10,067 bases of DNA from Deinococcales bacterium (GCA_025359705.1 JANYFS010000467.1:1-10067), one strand, 5' to 3'. Positions 1-6,728 are shown, numbered from the stretch's first letter. A program made the numbers and translations. Notes: generated from the sequence alone by a model not told the origin.

Positions 1-473
1 TGCTGGATACCCGCAAAACCACCCCACTGTGGCGTGACCTCGAGAAAGAAGCGGTATTGCATGGTGGCGGGAAAAACCACCGCTTTGGTCTGGACGATGG
101 CATTTTGATCAAAGACAACCACATCGCTGCTGCTGGAGGCATTGCACAGGCGATTGCGCGGGCCAAAGAAAGTGCCTATTTGCTCAAAATCGAGTGTGAA
201 GTTATGTCACTGGACGGGTTACGCGAAGCACTTTTGGCAGGGGTAGACCGTGTGATGTTGGATAATATGTCTGATGCTTTACTCGAGCAGGCGGTGCGTT
301 TGCGCGACCAACTTGCGCCGCATATTTCCCTCGAGGCCAGTGGAAATATGACCCTCGAGCGGATGCCCCGTGTGGCTGCCAGTGGTGTGGATTTCGTGAG
401 TGTAGGTGCGCTGACCCACTCCGCCCCCGCTCTCGACATCAGTTTGAATATTTTATCGGAGAATTTAACATGA
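1..473 (+). CDS. nadC: Nicotinate-nucleotide pyrophosphorylase (carboxylating), C-terminal part
   Basis: Quinolinate phosphoribosyltransferase turns quinolinate and PRPP into nicotinate mononucleotide, CO2 and PPi in cytosolic de novo NAD synthesis. The gene enters from the left edge; codons run from base 3 and give 156 residues, a little over half of the usual ~280. Visible family signatures are DTRKTTP at the very start, GGGKNHRFGLDDGILIKDNH (the substrate-binding Lys/His/Arg stretch), the IECEV strand, VMLDNMS, and the closing LEASGNM...GVDFVSVGALTHSAP phosphate-binding part of the barrel. The C-terminus is complete. Its TGA overlaps the ATG of nadA by 4 bp (ATGA), so the two genes are almost certainly co-transcribed and translationally coupled, consistent with consecutive steps of one pathway. 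Four CTCGAG palindromes lie inside, all read as Leu-Glu. Identification is firm. Confidence 0.95.
   Translation, partial: LDTRKTTPLWRDLEKEAVLHGGGKNHRFGLDDGILIKDNHIAAAGGIAQAIARAKESAYLLKIECEVMSLDGLREALLAGVDRVMLDNMSDALLEQAVRLRDQLAPHISLEASGNMTLERMPRVAASGVDFVSVGALTHSAPALDISLNILSENLT
458..473 (+). promoter_or_regulatory. Ribosome binding site and ATGA overlap coupling nadC to nadA
   Basis: GGAGAA at 458-463 lies 6 nt before the ATG at 470, inside the last codons of nadC. The nadA ATG shares two bases with the nadC TGA. This is one of the few clear Shine-Dalgarno sites in the window and it fixes the nadA start; other genes here appear to begin without one. Confidence 0.7.
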
Positions 474-1465
474 CCCACACCAACCCAATCATCCCCAAAC
501 CCCAAATCCCTCACCGCGACCTGCTGCAACTGCGGGTGATCCCCACCAAAGCAGAATTGCTCGAGGATATTGCGCGGCTGCGAAAAGAGCGCAATGCGGT
601 GATCTTGGCCCACAACTACCAACTCCCCGAGGTGCAGGCCATTGCCGATTATGTGGGCGATTCTTTGGGTCTCTCGAGGCAGGCCGCCCAAACCGCTGCC
701 GATGTGATTGTGTTTGCGGGGGTGCATTTTATGGCGGAAACCGCCGTGATCCTCAACCCCAGCAAAATTGTGTTGCTGCCCGATTTGCGGGCGGGTTGCT
801 CGCTGGCGGATACCCTGACCGCTCAGGGTGTGCGCGATTGGAAGGCCAAAAACCCCACGGGCTTGGTGGTGACGTATGTGAATACCACCGCCGAGGTCAA
901 GGCCGAATCGGATTACTGTTGCACCAGTGGCAACGCGGTGCAGATTGTGCAGGCGCTGCCCGAAGATGTTCCCATTTTGTTCGCCCCAGACCGCTACCTG
1001 GCGGCCCATGTGATCCGCGAAACGGGTCGCCAAATGGATGTTTGGGACGGAGCCTGCCACGTTCACCAAGCCATCCGCCCCGAGGATGTGACCTGCCAGC
1101 AAGCCGCCTACCCTAATGCCGAGCTGCTGATTCATCCCGAATGCGGCTGCTCGAGCCGAATTTTAAGCGAATTCCCCGACCTGAAACTCTATTCCACCGA
1201 GGGGATGATTCACCGCGCCCAGGCCAGCGAAGCCCAAGAATTTATTGTGGTGACAGAGATTGGCATGGTCACACGTTTGTCCAACGACATCCCCGACAAA
1301 ACCTTTATTCCGGTCAGCCGCACGGCTTGCTGCGAATACATGAAAATGATCACCCTCGAGAGCGTTCGGGACGCACTGCTCAACTTACAACCTCGAGTTA
1401 CCGTACCAGAAGAGATTCGTGTATGTGCTTTAATTCCCCTCGAGCGGATGATTGCCAAGGGTTAG
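470..1465 (+). CDS. nadA: Quinolinate synthase A
   Basis: NadA condenses iminoaspartate with dihydroxyacetone phosphate to quinolinate, using an oxygen-sensitive [4Fe-4S] cluster, directly upstream of the NadC reaction. The 331-aa length is normal. The three cluster cysteines expected in the family can be assigned as C110 (GCSLAD), C196 (GACHVH) and C288 (CEYMKMITLE), one in each of the three repeated domains. Other signatures are ILAHNYQLPEVQAIADYVGD (res. 45-64), FAGVHFMAETA, VTYVNTTAEVKAESDYCCTS and HPECGCS. The first ~26 residues are Pro/Asn/Thr-rich and look like a loose extension. The start is set by the ATGA overlap with nadC and a good ribosome binding site. No nadB is seen, so the iminoaspartate source (L-aspartate oxidase or aspartate dehydrogenase) lies outside. 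Bases 679-1149, the catalytic core, carry no CTCGAG. Confidence 0.96.
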   Translation: MTHTNPIIPKPQIPHRDLLQLRVIPTKAELLEDIARLRKERNAVILAHNYQLPEVQAIADYVGDSLGLSRQAAQTAADVIVFAGVHFMAETAVILNPSKIVLLPDLRAGCSLADTLTAQGVRDWKAKNPTGLVVTYVNTTAEVKAESDYCCTSGNAVQIVQALPEDVPILFAPDRYLAAHVIRETGRQMDVWDGACHVHQAIRPEDVTCQQAAYPNAELLIHPECGCSSRILSEFPDLKLYSTEGMIHRAQASEAQEFIVVTEIGMVTRLSNDIPDKTFIPVSRTACCEYMKMITLESVRDALLNLQPRVTVPEEIRVCALIPLERMIAKG

Positions 1466-1477
1466 GCTCGAGACTTG

Positions 1478-1603
1478 ATGTCAAAGATCACCCGAACTTG
1501 GGATTCTGTAGTGGTGCATTTCGTGGATGAAAAAATCAAAGTGTATCGGGAACCCAAACGGGATTGTGGGCAACTGAAATTGGTTTTGGAAAGGGAAGCG
1601 TAA
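1478..1603 (+). CDS. Possible small ORF, 41 aa, unknown
   Basis: An ATG 12 nt after the nadA stop opens a 41-codon frame ending in TAA at 1601-1603. The peptide starts MSKITRTWDSVVVHFVDEKI and ends in a charged QLKLVLEREA stretch. It has a plausible mix of hydrophobic and charged residues but no signal peptide or membrane segment. No ribosome binding site is visible; an in-frame TTG directly precedes the ATG. It could be a small protein co-transcribed with nadA, a remnant of a longer gene, or chance. I do not recognise it. Confidence 0.25.
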   Translation: MSKITRTWDSVVVHFVDEKIKVYREPKRDCGQLKLVLEREA

Positions 1604-1606
1604 AAT
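1580..1606 (+). promoter_or_regulatory. Candidate promoter for the secreted-protein gene
   Basis: TTGGTT at 1580-1585 and TAAAAT at 1601-1606 are separated by 15 bp, a short spacer. A start near 1613 would give a leader of about 33 nt holding AAGGTG at 1628-1633 as ribosome binding site for the ATG at 1646. The same TAAAAT hexamer precedes xdhB. The -35 match is weak. Confidence 0.3.
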
Positions 1607-1645
1607 TTCGGCTCGAGTGCCGAGAAAAAGGTGTAGGCTCGAGGC

Positions 1646-3346
1646 ATGAACACTTGGACAAAATTACGTGTTGCACTGGCTGTGGCGAGTGTGTTTTTGA
1701 GCGGCATTTTAACCTCCATTTCTCACGCCCAAGATGACCAAAAACCCAGTTCAGCACCTCAATCAGCACCTTGTGTTTTGCCCCCTCTTGCCCGCAACCC
1801 TCGAGCGGTGGAAAGTTTCACCCTCAAAGCAGGGCAGCATTTTCGTACCAAATCGGGAATTGATTTCACCGCACCCAAAATTTTAAAACAAGCCACCACC
1901 TTTAGCATTTCCGAAGTCTCCCTCGAGAAGTTGTTTTCTTATCCAGGTGGACTTAAAACCACCCGTTGGACGAATCAGAACGCTCGAGCGTATAAAATTA
2001 CCTCCTCTCGAGGTGTGTATTTTGGTGGATCTTCACTAGATATTCAATTTTTTGCTCCATCTGGATGTACGCTTTCAAAAGAGTATGCTCTTCCAGATTC
2101 TCAGATACGAATTGCCCCTGCCCCAACAGCAGAAGAAAAGATTTTAGAACAAGAACAAAATTTGGAATTTGAAAAACAACCATTAATTGAAGCGCATTTG
2201 AATATTATGGAATACGGTGGTTTTCTCAAAATGGCTCCTTCTAAATTTGAATTTAATAAGAAGTTTCCAAAAAATATAATGTGGAATTTGTCTGATTTTC
2301 AAAAAAGTGGAATATATATTGTAGTTACACCAAAATACTCCAAAACTCAAAAACCCACACTATTCGCCTATTTATCTGAAAAGAATCGAATTGCAAAATT
2401 TTCAAATGGTTTAAGAGTGATTGTACCCAGAAATACCATTCCTAAACATCTGCAAATTTCAGTCACCACCGATAATTTCCTCGATAGACCCTACCCCGAA
2501 TACTCGAATCGTCCAGTTAATTCAATATATCATCTAAACTATATTTCAGGGGGAATACGTGACGAAGGATTCATTTTTCTAAGGTTCCCAATACCAAAAG
2601 ATATACCCCTCGAGCGACTCGGGGTTCAAGTTCATAACTATTACTATAACTTGTATTATCTTGGTTGGTCGGATGCTCAAACTTTTATAGATCATAAAAA
2701 TAACGAACTAGTGCTTCGCATCTCCTCAAAAGGTTTGGTTGGTTCTTATATGGTTGTAGACAAAGATAGAGGATCTGGGATAAATAAAAAAGTATCGGAA
2801 AAACCGTTGTTTTGGAAAAAAAACGCTAACAAAGCAATTGGAAAAGCTGAAACGGGATTTTTACATAATGGATTAAACAAAACAGTCATGGGTGTTGAAA
2901 TTTGGCTCGAGCCAAAAAATATTCGTTTTAAAGTGCCATATAGCCTCGAGGAAATTGATCCTGCTACCCTCGAGATTCCCATTCCAAAATGGGCTGTTCG
3001 GTACAGCAAGGTTTACCGATTAAATGTTGCTAAAGATTCTAGAATTGCCACAATCAATTGGAGATTGCCAGTATCTAAAAACATGCCCGAGAGTTGTCTT
3101 CAGCTTACCAAGCTTACTTATGACCAAGAATACTCTTGGTTTCCCGTGATTCAGTATTGGTGGGCAGAACCCCGATACATGGTTGGGGATGTGGTACTCG
3201 GTAAACCTTTCGAGGTTACTGTACCTTGGACGAATCCATTGATGGGAGAGATATTTTTTATTTCAAGACAACCTTATTTTTTAATAGGAGATCATGTACC
3301 TGATTGTACCGCTCTGCTCGAGGGAAAACCCACTTTCAAACCCTAA
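1646..3346 (+). CDS. Unrecognised secreted protein, 566 aa, AT-rich gene
   Basis: I do not recognise a family. Residues 1-28 form a classic Sec signal peptide: K6 and R8, a hydrophobic core at about 9-25, and SHA before Q29 as a signal peptidase I site. There is no lipobox cysteine and no later membrane segment, so the product is probably periplasmic or released. The mature part is rich in aromatic residues (YYYNLYY, WFPVIQYWW) and in alternating hydrophobic/polar stretches suggesting beta-sheet. Cysteines are few (C43, C141 and two near the C-terminus). Base composition is the oddity. The first ~120 codons resemble the neighbours and hold four CTCGAG sites; from about 2030 the gene becomes clearly AT-rich (32% G+C in the line at 2161), with no CTCGAG from 2013 to 2608. 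This suggests imported or chimeric origin. AAGGTG at 1628-1633 supports the ATG. Confidence 0.75.
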   Translation: MNTWTKLRVALAVASVFLSGILTSISHAQDDQKPSSAPQSAPCVLPPLARNPRAVESFTLKAGQHFRTKSGIDFTAPKILKQATTFSISEVSLEKLFSYPGGLKTTRWTNQNARAYKITSSRGVYFGGSSLDIQFFAPSGCTLSKEYALPDSQIRIAPAPTAEEKILEQEQNLEFEKQPLIEAHLNIMEYGGFLKMAPSKFEFNKKFPKNIMWNLSDFQKSGIYIVVTPKYSKTQKPTLFAYLSEKNRIAKFSNGLRVIVPRNTIPKHLQISVTTDNFLDRPYPEYSNRPVNSIYHLNYISGGIRDEGFIFLRFPIPKDIPLERLGVQVHNYYYNLYYLGWSDAQTFIDHKNNELVLRISSKGLVGSYMVVDKDRGSGINKKVSEKPLFWKKNANKAIGKAETGFLHNGLNKTVMGVEIWLEPKNIRFKVPYSLEEIDPATLEIPIPKWAVRYSKVYRLNVAKDSRIATINWRLPVSKNMPESCLQLTKLTYDQEYSWFPVIQYWWAEPRYMVGDVVLGKPFEVTVPWTNPLMGEIFFISRQPYFLIGDHVPDCTALLEGKPTFKP

Positions 3347-3366
3347 ATGGACGCTTTACCCTCGAG

Positions 3367-3400
3367 CCAAACCCCAATCCCAACTCCAATCCCAACCCAC
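3367..3400 (+). terminator. C-rich, G-free tract after the secreted-protein gene; possible Rho site or minus-strand G-quadruplex
   Basis: These 34 bases contain no G. C-runs at 3372-3375, 3379-3381, 3391-3393 and 3396-3398 are separated by 3, 9 and 2 nt, which fits a G-quadruplex pattern on the minus strand. Two 11-bp copies of CCAATCCCAAC (3374-3384 and 3386-3396) make the tract. It begins 21 bp after the stop codon at 3346 and no stem-loop terminator is visible. A C-rich, G-poor transcript is what Rho binds, so a termination role is inferred. It also covers the place where a -35 box for the next gene would lie. Confidence 0.3.
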
Positions 3401-3409
3401 TTTGCGACC

Positions 3410-3415
3410 TATACT
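3410..3415 (+). promoter_or_regulatory. -10 element TATACT of the MalT-like regulator (leaderless start)
   Basis: TATACT ends 5 nt before the ATG at 3421, placing transcription start at or next to the A of the start codon. No ribosome binding site exists in this spacer, so a leaderless mRNA is the simplest reading. No -35 box is recognisable at 16-19 bp spacing. Confidence 0.5.
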
Positions 3416-3420
3416 GAACC

Positions 3421-6120
3421 ATGTCTTTGACCCTTTTAAACACAAAATTATTTATCCCGCCACTGCGTCCCAAAGCGGTTCCCCGCCCCCGTCTGCTCGA
3501 GCGGCTGGAAGAGGGCTTGTCTCGCAAGCTCACGCTCATTTGCGCCCCCGCAGGTTTTGGTAAAACCACTTTGGTCAGCGCCTGGATGCTAAATTGCCGC
3601 CTTCCCAATGCCTGGTTATCTTTGGACGCTGCCGATGGTGATAGCACCCATTTTTTGCGATATCTGATTGCGGCTTTGCAAACCATTTCCACCCAGATTG
3701 GCGCGGGGGTGTCGCAAATGCTGCAATCCGCCAACCCTCCAGCCCTAGAATCCGTGCTAACTGTGCTGATCAACGAAATTTCGATGCTGCCCAGTCACTT
3801 TGTGCTGGTTTTGGACGATTACCATCGGCTTGCCAGCAAACCCACGCTCGAGGCAATGACGTTTTTGCTGGATCACTTGCCCCCACAAATGCACCTGGTG
3901 ATCACCACTCGAGAGGAACCCGCTTTGCCACTGGCCCGCTTGCGCTCTCGAGGGGAACTGACCGAATTGCGCCATGCCGAATTGCGTTTTAGCTTGGATG
4001 AGGCCAGCCATTTTCTCAACCAAACCATGAATCTTCAGCTCTCGAGCCTGAATATTGCCGCGCTGGAAACCCGCACCGAAGGCTGGATTGCGGGCTTACA
4101 ATTGGCGGCGATTTCGCTGCGGGGGCATAGCAATCCAACCCAGTTTATTGAATCGTTTAGGGGCAGTAACCGTTTTGTACAAGATTACTTGTTAGAAGAG
4201 GTTTTGCGGCAACAGCCCGCAAGTGTACAGCATTTTTTACTGGCAACTTCCATCCTCGAGCGGTTTTGTGGGTCTTTGTGTGATGCCATCCTCGAGGGCA
4301 GTGGGGGCCAAAATACCCTCGAGTCCCTCGAGCAAGCCAATTTGTTTATCATTCCTTTGGATAACGAGCGAAAATGGTACCGCTATCACCATCTTTTTGC
4401 CGAACTCCTACAAAAACGACTGCAAAATTATGAATATAATGAGTATAACAATAAACAGAGTTCTGCTGCTCAATATCATATTCGGGCCAGTGAATGGTAT
4501 GAAGCTAGTGGCCTCGAGCTGGAGGCATTTGATCAAGCAGGGCTTGCCAACGACCTCGAGCGGGCGATTCGTTTGATTGAAGGAAACGGAATGCCTTTGT
4601 ATTACCGTGGTTTTATGGCCCCAATTATTCGCTGGCTCGAGGTACAGCCTAAACATGCATTGAATAATCATGCGGTATTATGGGTTATTTTTGGGTGGTC
4701 TTTGATGCTATCGGGCAGGCCCAGCCAAGTTGAAGCTAAATTACAGGCTGCTGAGCTTGCTTTGTTAAATTTTCATCACAATAACCAGTACAATAACCAG
4801 CACAATAATCAGCAAGATGCAATAACCCAAGATCTTTTGGGGCAAATAGCGACTTTGCGGGCTTTGGTTGCGACTGCACATAACCAAACCGAAGCCATTT
4901 TCCTTTTTGCCAACCGCGCCCTCGAGCTGCTGCATCCCCAAAATCAGCCCGCCCGTACTGCGCTGAATTTGACCTTGGGTTATGCCTACCAAGCGCAGGG
5001 AAACCGTTTGGCTGCCAGCCAAGCCTTTGCCGATGGCATTGCCGCAGGGCGGGCTTCGGGGAATGTGATGTTTACCGTGGCAGCTTTGGGGGGGCTGGGG
5101 GCGATTCAGGAGGCCGAAAACCAACTGGGTTTGGCGGCCCAAACCTATCAGGATATTGTGCAGATGATTGCCGATCCAACCCATATGGTGACGTGTGAAG
5201 CGCATATGGGCTTGGCCCGTATTTTTTACCAGTGGAACGAGCTGGACACCGCCGAATTGCATCTGCAAGCGAGCGCAAAACTGGCGGTGCAGTTGGAATG
5301 TGACACCGCGCTGGCGGCGGTGGTGTTGCAAGGAAAATTGCGACTGGCAAGGGGGGAACTCGAGGGGGCGACCCACATACTGGCCCAGGCCAGCGAAACC
5401 GCCCAGGTGCATCAGCTTGCCCACCGAATTTTGGAAATCGTTGCGGTGCAGGTAGCGCTGTTGCTTCGTCGGGGCCGTGTGCGCGAGGCTGAGCAGATGG
5501 CCCAATTGCACCCGCTGCCGTTGGTTCAAGCTCGAGTGTTGCTGGCTCAAAACAATGCCGCTGCTGCGCTGGTTTTGTTCGAGGGAATTTCGGACACACC
5601 GCCCAATCAACATCCCAATCAACATCCCAATCCGCAGCTTGAGGGGTTGCTGGTCACAGCCTTGGCCCTCGAGGGGATTGGAGATTTGGACGGTGCGTTG
5701 CGGGTGCTGGATCAGGCGCTGGCAGGGGCCGAAGCGGGGGGTTTTATTCGCATTTTTATGGATGAGGGTCAACCCATGGCCCGATTACTGGCTCGAGCGC
5801 ACAGCCCAGCACACACCAACTACCTTGCCAAAGTGCGGGAAGCCTGCGAAAAGGAGTTTGAAGGTATACCTCCCTTGAGCGAGATTTCAGCCCCTGCATT
5901 GCAAACGACCCACCCCGTTTTTGACCCCCTCAGCAAACGGGAATTGGAAGTGCTGCACTTGATTATTGAGGGGCTATCCAACCAAGAGATCAGTGATCGG
6001 CTGGTGCGTTCTTTGAGTACGATCAAATGGCACAACCAAAAAATATTCGACAAATTGCAGGTTCAGCGCCGCACCGAAGCCGTAGCCCGCGCTCGAGAGT
6101 TGAAGTTGTTTCAGTCGTAA
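3421..6120 (+). CDS. MalT-type LuxR-family ATP-dependent transcriptional activator
   Basis: The product has the MalT layout and length (899 aa; MalT of E. coli is 901). The N-terminus LLNTKLFIPPLRPKAVPRPR is typical of this group. Walker A is APAGFGKTT (res. 42-50) and Walker B is VLVLDDY (res. 128-134), forming a STAND-type ATPase. A helical, tetratricopeptide-like sensor region follows (about 350-800). A C-terminal LuxR helix-turn-helix lies at 835-895 (LSKRELEVLHLIIEGLSNQE, then STIKWHNQKIFDKL). Such proteins bind ATP and an inducer, oligomerise and activate promoters; the inducer cannot be read here. Three in-frame tandem repeats interrupt the helical region at residues 338-343, 453-464 and 728-738. 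The start follows a -10 box by 5 nt and matches the family N-terminus. No partner kinase or sugar genes are nearby, so targets are unknown; the downstream DUF6326 gene or xdhB are possibilities only. Confidence 0.92.
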   Translation: MSLTLLNTKLFIPPLRPKAVPRPRLLERLEEGLSRKLTLICAPAGFGKTTLVSAWMLNCRLPNAWLSLDAADGDSTHFLRYLIAALQTISTQIGAGVSQMLQSANPPALESVLTVLINEISMLPSHFVLVLDDYHRLASKPTLEAMTFLLDHLPPQMHLVITTREEPALPLARLRSRGELTELRHAELRFSLDEASHFLNQTMNLQLSSLNIAALETRTEGWIAGLQLAAISLRGHSNPTQFIESFRGSNRFVQDYLLEEVLRQQPASVQHFLLATSILERFCGSLCDAILEGSGGQNTLESLEQANLFIIPLDNERKWYRYHHLFAELLQKRLQNYEYNEYNNKQSSAAQYHIRASEWYEASGLELEAFDQAGLANDLERAIRLIEGNGMPLYYRGFMAPIIRWLEVQPKHALNNHAVLWVIFGWSLMLSGRPSQVEAKLQAAELALLNFHHNNQYNNQHNNQQDAITQDLLGQIATLRALVATAHNQTEAIFLFANRALELLHPQNQPARTALNLTLGYAYQAQGNRLAASQAFADGIAAGRASGNVMFTVAALGGLGAIQEAENQLGLAAQTYQDIVQMIADPTHMVTCEAHMGLARIFYQWNELDTAELHLQASAKLAVQLECDTALAAVVLQGKLRLARGELEGATHILAQASETAQVHQLAHRILEIVAVQVALLLRRGRVREAEQMAQLHPLPLVQARVLLAQNNAAAALVLFEGISDTPPNQHPNQHPNPQLEGLLVTALALEGIGDLDGALRVLDQALAGAEAGGFIRIFMDEGQPMARLLARAHSPAHTNYLAKVREACEKEFEGIPPLSEISAPALQTTHPVFDPLSKRELEVLHLIIEGLSNQEISDRLVRSLSTIKWHNQKIFDKLQVQRRTEAVARARELKLFQS
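4432..4449 (+). repeat. 9-bp imperfect tandem repeat inside the MalT-like gene
   Basis: GAATATAAT is followed directly by GAGTATAAC, each read as Glu-Tyr-Asn (res. 338-343). The AT-rich stretch continues with AACAATAAACAG. It lies at the junction between the ATPase part and the helical sensor region. Confidence 0.5.
4777..4812 (+). repeat. 12-bp tandem repeat, three units, inside the MalT-like gene
   Basis: Units are CACAATAACCAG (4777-4788), TACAATAACCAG (4789-4800) and CACAATAATCAG (4801-4812), differing at two positions. They are in frame and add HNNQYNNQHNNQ at residues 453-464, a hydrophilic linker between predicted helices. Confidence 0.85.
5602..5634 (+). repeat. 12-bp tandem repeat, 2.75 units, inside the MalT-like gene
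   Basis: CCCAATCAACAT occurs exactly at 5602-5613 and 5614-5625, followed by a partial unit CCCAATCCG. It reads as PNQHPNQHPNP (res. 728-738), a linker in the helical region. The unit resembles the CCAATCCCAAC repeat upstream of the gene at 3374-3396. Confidence 0.85.
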
Positions 6121-6124
6121 TTGC

Positions 6125-6165
6125 CAAGCCCTACCCCAAAACCCTACCTAAATCATACCCCAACT
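6125..6165 (+). terminator. C-rich, G-poor tract after the MalT-like gene
   Basis: Directly after the TAA at 6118-6120 lies a tract with a single G (6128) and C-runs at 6129-6131, 6134-6137, 6142-6144 and 6158-6161. No stem-loop plus T-run is present. Its position and composition fit a Rho-utilisation site ending the regulator transcript; the role is inferred only. Confidence 0.25.
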
Positions 6166-6189
6166 GTACTCAAGTCCATACTTTAGTAC
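6166..6189. promoter_or_regulatory. 24-bp operator-like dyad upstream of the DUF6326 gene
   Basis: Left half GTACTCAAGT (6166-6175) and right half ACTTTAGTAC (6180-6189) are inverted copies matching at 9 of 10 positions, with a CCAT centre. It lies 36 bp before the ATG at 6226 and just upstream of the candidate -10 box, where repressors or activators bind. GTACT/AGTAC half-sites are reminiscent of HxlR/DUF24-family or similar winged-helix operators; that link is a guess. No regulator of that kind is in the window. Confidence 0.55.
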
Positions 6190-6213
6190 GTCTAAAAAAT
6201 CACACCCCTTAGC

Positions 6214-6219
6214 TATCAT
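6214..6219 (+). promoter_or_regulatory. -10 element TATCAT of the DUF6326 gene
   Basis: TATCAT ends 6 nt before the ATG at 6226, again giving a leaderless or nearly leaderless start. GGGG at 6220-6223 is too close to the ATG to act as a ribosome binding site. No clear -35 box is seen; the dyad at 6166-6189 would cover about -60 to -37. Confidence 0.45.
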
Positions 6220-6225
6220 GGGGAT

Positions 6226-6693
6226 ATGAAAAGACAGCAGCAGTATGAAGCAGATGGGCGGAGCTTACCCATCACAAAGCAAGCACTATTCTCGGCAATC
6301 TGGATCTTTGCGGTTCTGAATTATCTTTACTGTGATGTTCTATCCCTAATGGATTCTGGATTACTCAAGCAGTACCTAGCTGGAAAGATCAATGGAATGC
6401 AAGTGAACCAAGGGTTTTTATTGGCTGCTGGGGTACTGATGGAAATTTCGATCTCGATGGTTTTGCTTTCTCGCATTTTACCCTACCGCTGGAATAGAGG
6501 GGCCAATATCGTTGCTGGCTTAATTACCACATTGGTGCAAGTTGCTACATTGTTTATGGAACCAACAGGGTACTACCTCTTTTTTAGTACCTTTGAGATT
6601 GCTGCCACGGCCTCGGTAGTTGTTTTGGCAATCAGGTGGTCAAAAGAATCGGAAACGCTGCGCTCTACCTCCCAAGCCCAACCCTCGAGCTAA
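6226..6693 (+). CDS. Four-helix integral membrane protein, DUF6326-like
   Basis: A 155-aa protein with four likely membrane helices at about 20-41, 64-85, 92-111 and 115-137. The short N-terminus and the C-terminal tail (from about 139) are polar and charged. The pattern IWIFAVLNYLYCDVLSLMD, VLMEISISMVLLSRILPYR and ATLFMEPTGYYLFFSTFEI matches small membrane proteins I know as DUF6326. Their function is not established. Relatives are often single genes under a local repressor, which agrees with the dyad just upstream. The locus contains no CTCGAG between 6098 and 6683; the only copy is in the last codons (PSS), at 6684-6689. Together with its own operator this hints at later acquisition. The family assignment is from memory; the membrane topology is clear from the sequence. 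Confidence 0.82.
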   Translation: MKRQQQYEADGRSLPITKQALFSAIWIFAVLNYLYCDVLSLMDSGLLKQYLAGKINGMQVNQGFLLAAGVLMEISISMVLLSRILPYRWNRGANIVAGLITTLVQVATLFMEPTGYYLFFSTFEIAATASVVVLAIRWSKESETLRSTSQAQPSS

Positions 6694-6716
6694 ACCCACT
6701 GTTAAACCCCACCCTC
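6671..6716 (+). other. C-rich tract across the end of the DUF6326 gene and the spacer before xdhB
   Basis: C-runs at 6671-6673, 6677-6679, 6682-6684, 6695-6697, 6707-6710 and 6712-6714 straddle the TAA at 6691-6693. Two CTCGAG copies (6684-6689 and 6714-6719) sit in similar contexts, each preceded by ACC. It could be a Rho site or a minus-strand G-quadruplex; no stem-loop terminator is seen. The spacer to xdhB is only 40 bp. Confidence 0.25.
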
Positions 6717-6722
6717 GAGCCG

Positions 6723-6728
6723 TAAAAT
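6723..6728 (+). promoter_or_regulatory. -10 element TAAAAT of xdhB (leaderless start)
   Basis: TAAAAT ends 5 nt before the ATG at 6734, the same geometry as at 3410-3421 and 6214-6226. No Shine-Dalgarno motif lies between them. Possible -35 sequences (CTGTTA at 6699, GTTAAA at 6701) match only 3 of 6 consensus bases. Confidence 0.45.

Noticed and set aside
176..1135. Long minus-strand open frame (319 codons) opposite nadC/nadA
   Set aside because: Lies antisense to two firmly identified enzymes; its translation has no recognisable motif. A G+C-rich shadow.
1608..1623. Short hairpin TCGGC / GCCGA around a CTCGAG in the leader of the secreted-protein gene
   Set aside because: Only 5 bp and centred on the iterated palindrome, which makes such stems by chance.
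4777..4812. CRISPR-like or mobile-element repeat
   Set aside because: Direct tandem units without spacers, in frame in a coding region; no cas genes, transposase or terminal inverted repeats anywhere in the window.
4765..5772. Long minus-strand open frame (335 codons) opposite the MalT-like gene
   Set aside because: Antisense to a clear coding region with family signatures; the translation is Gln/His/Arg-rich and repeat-derived.
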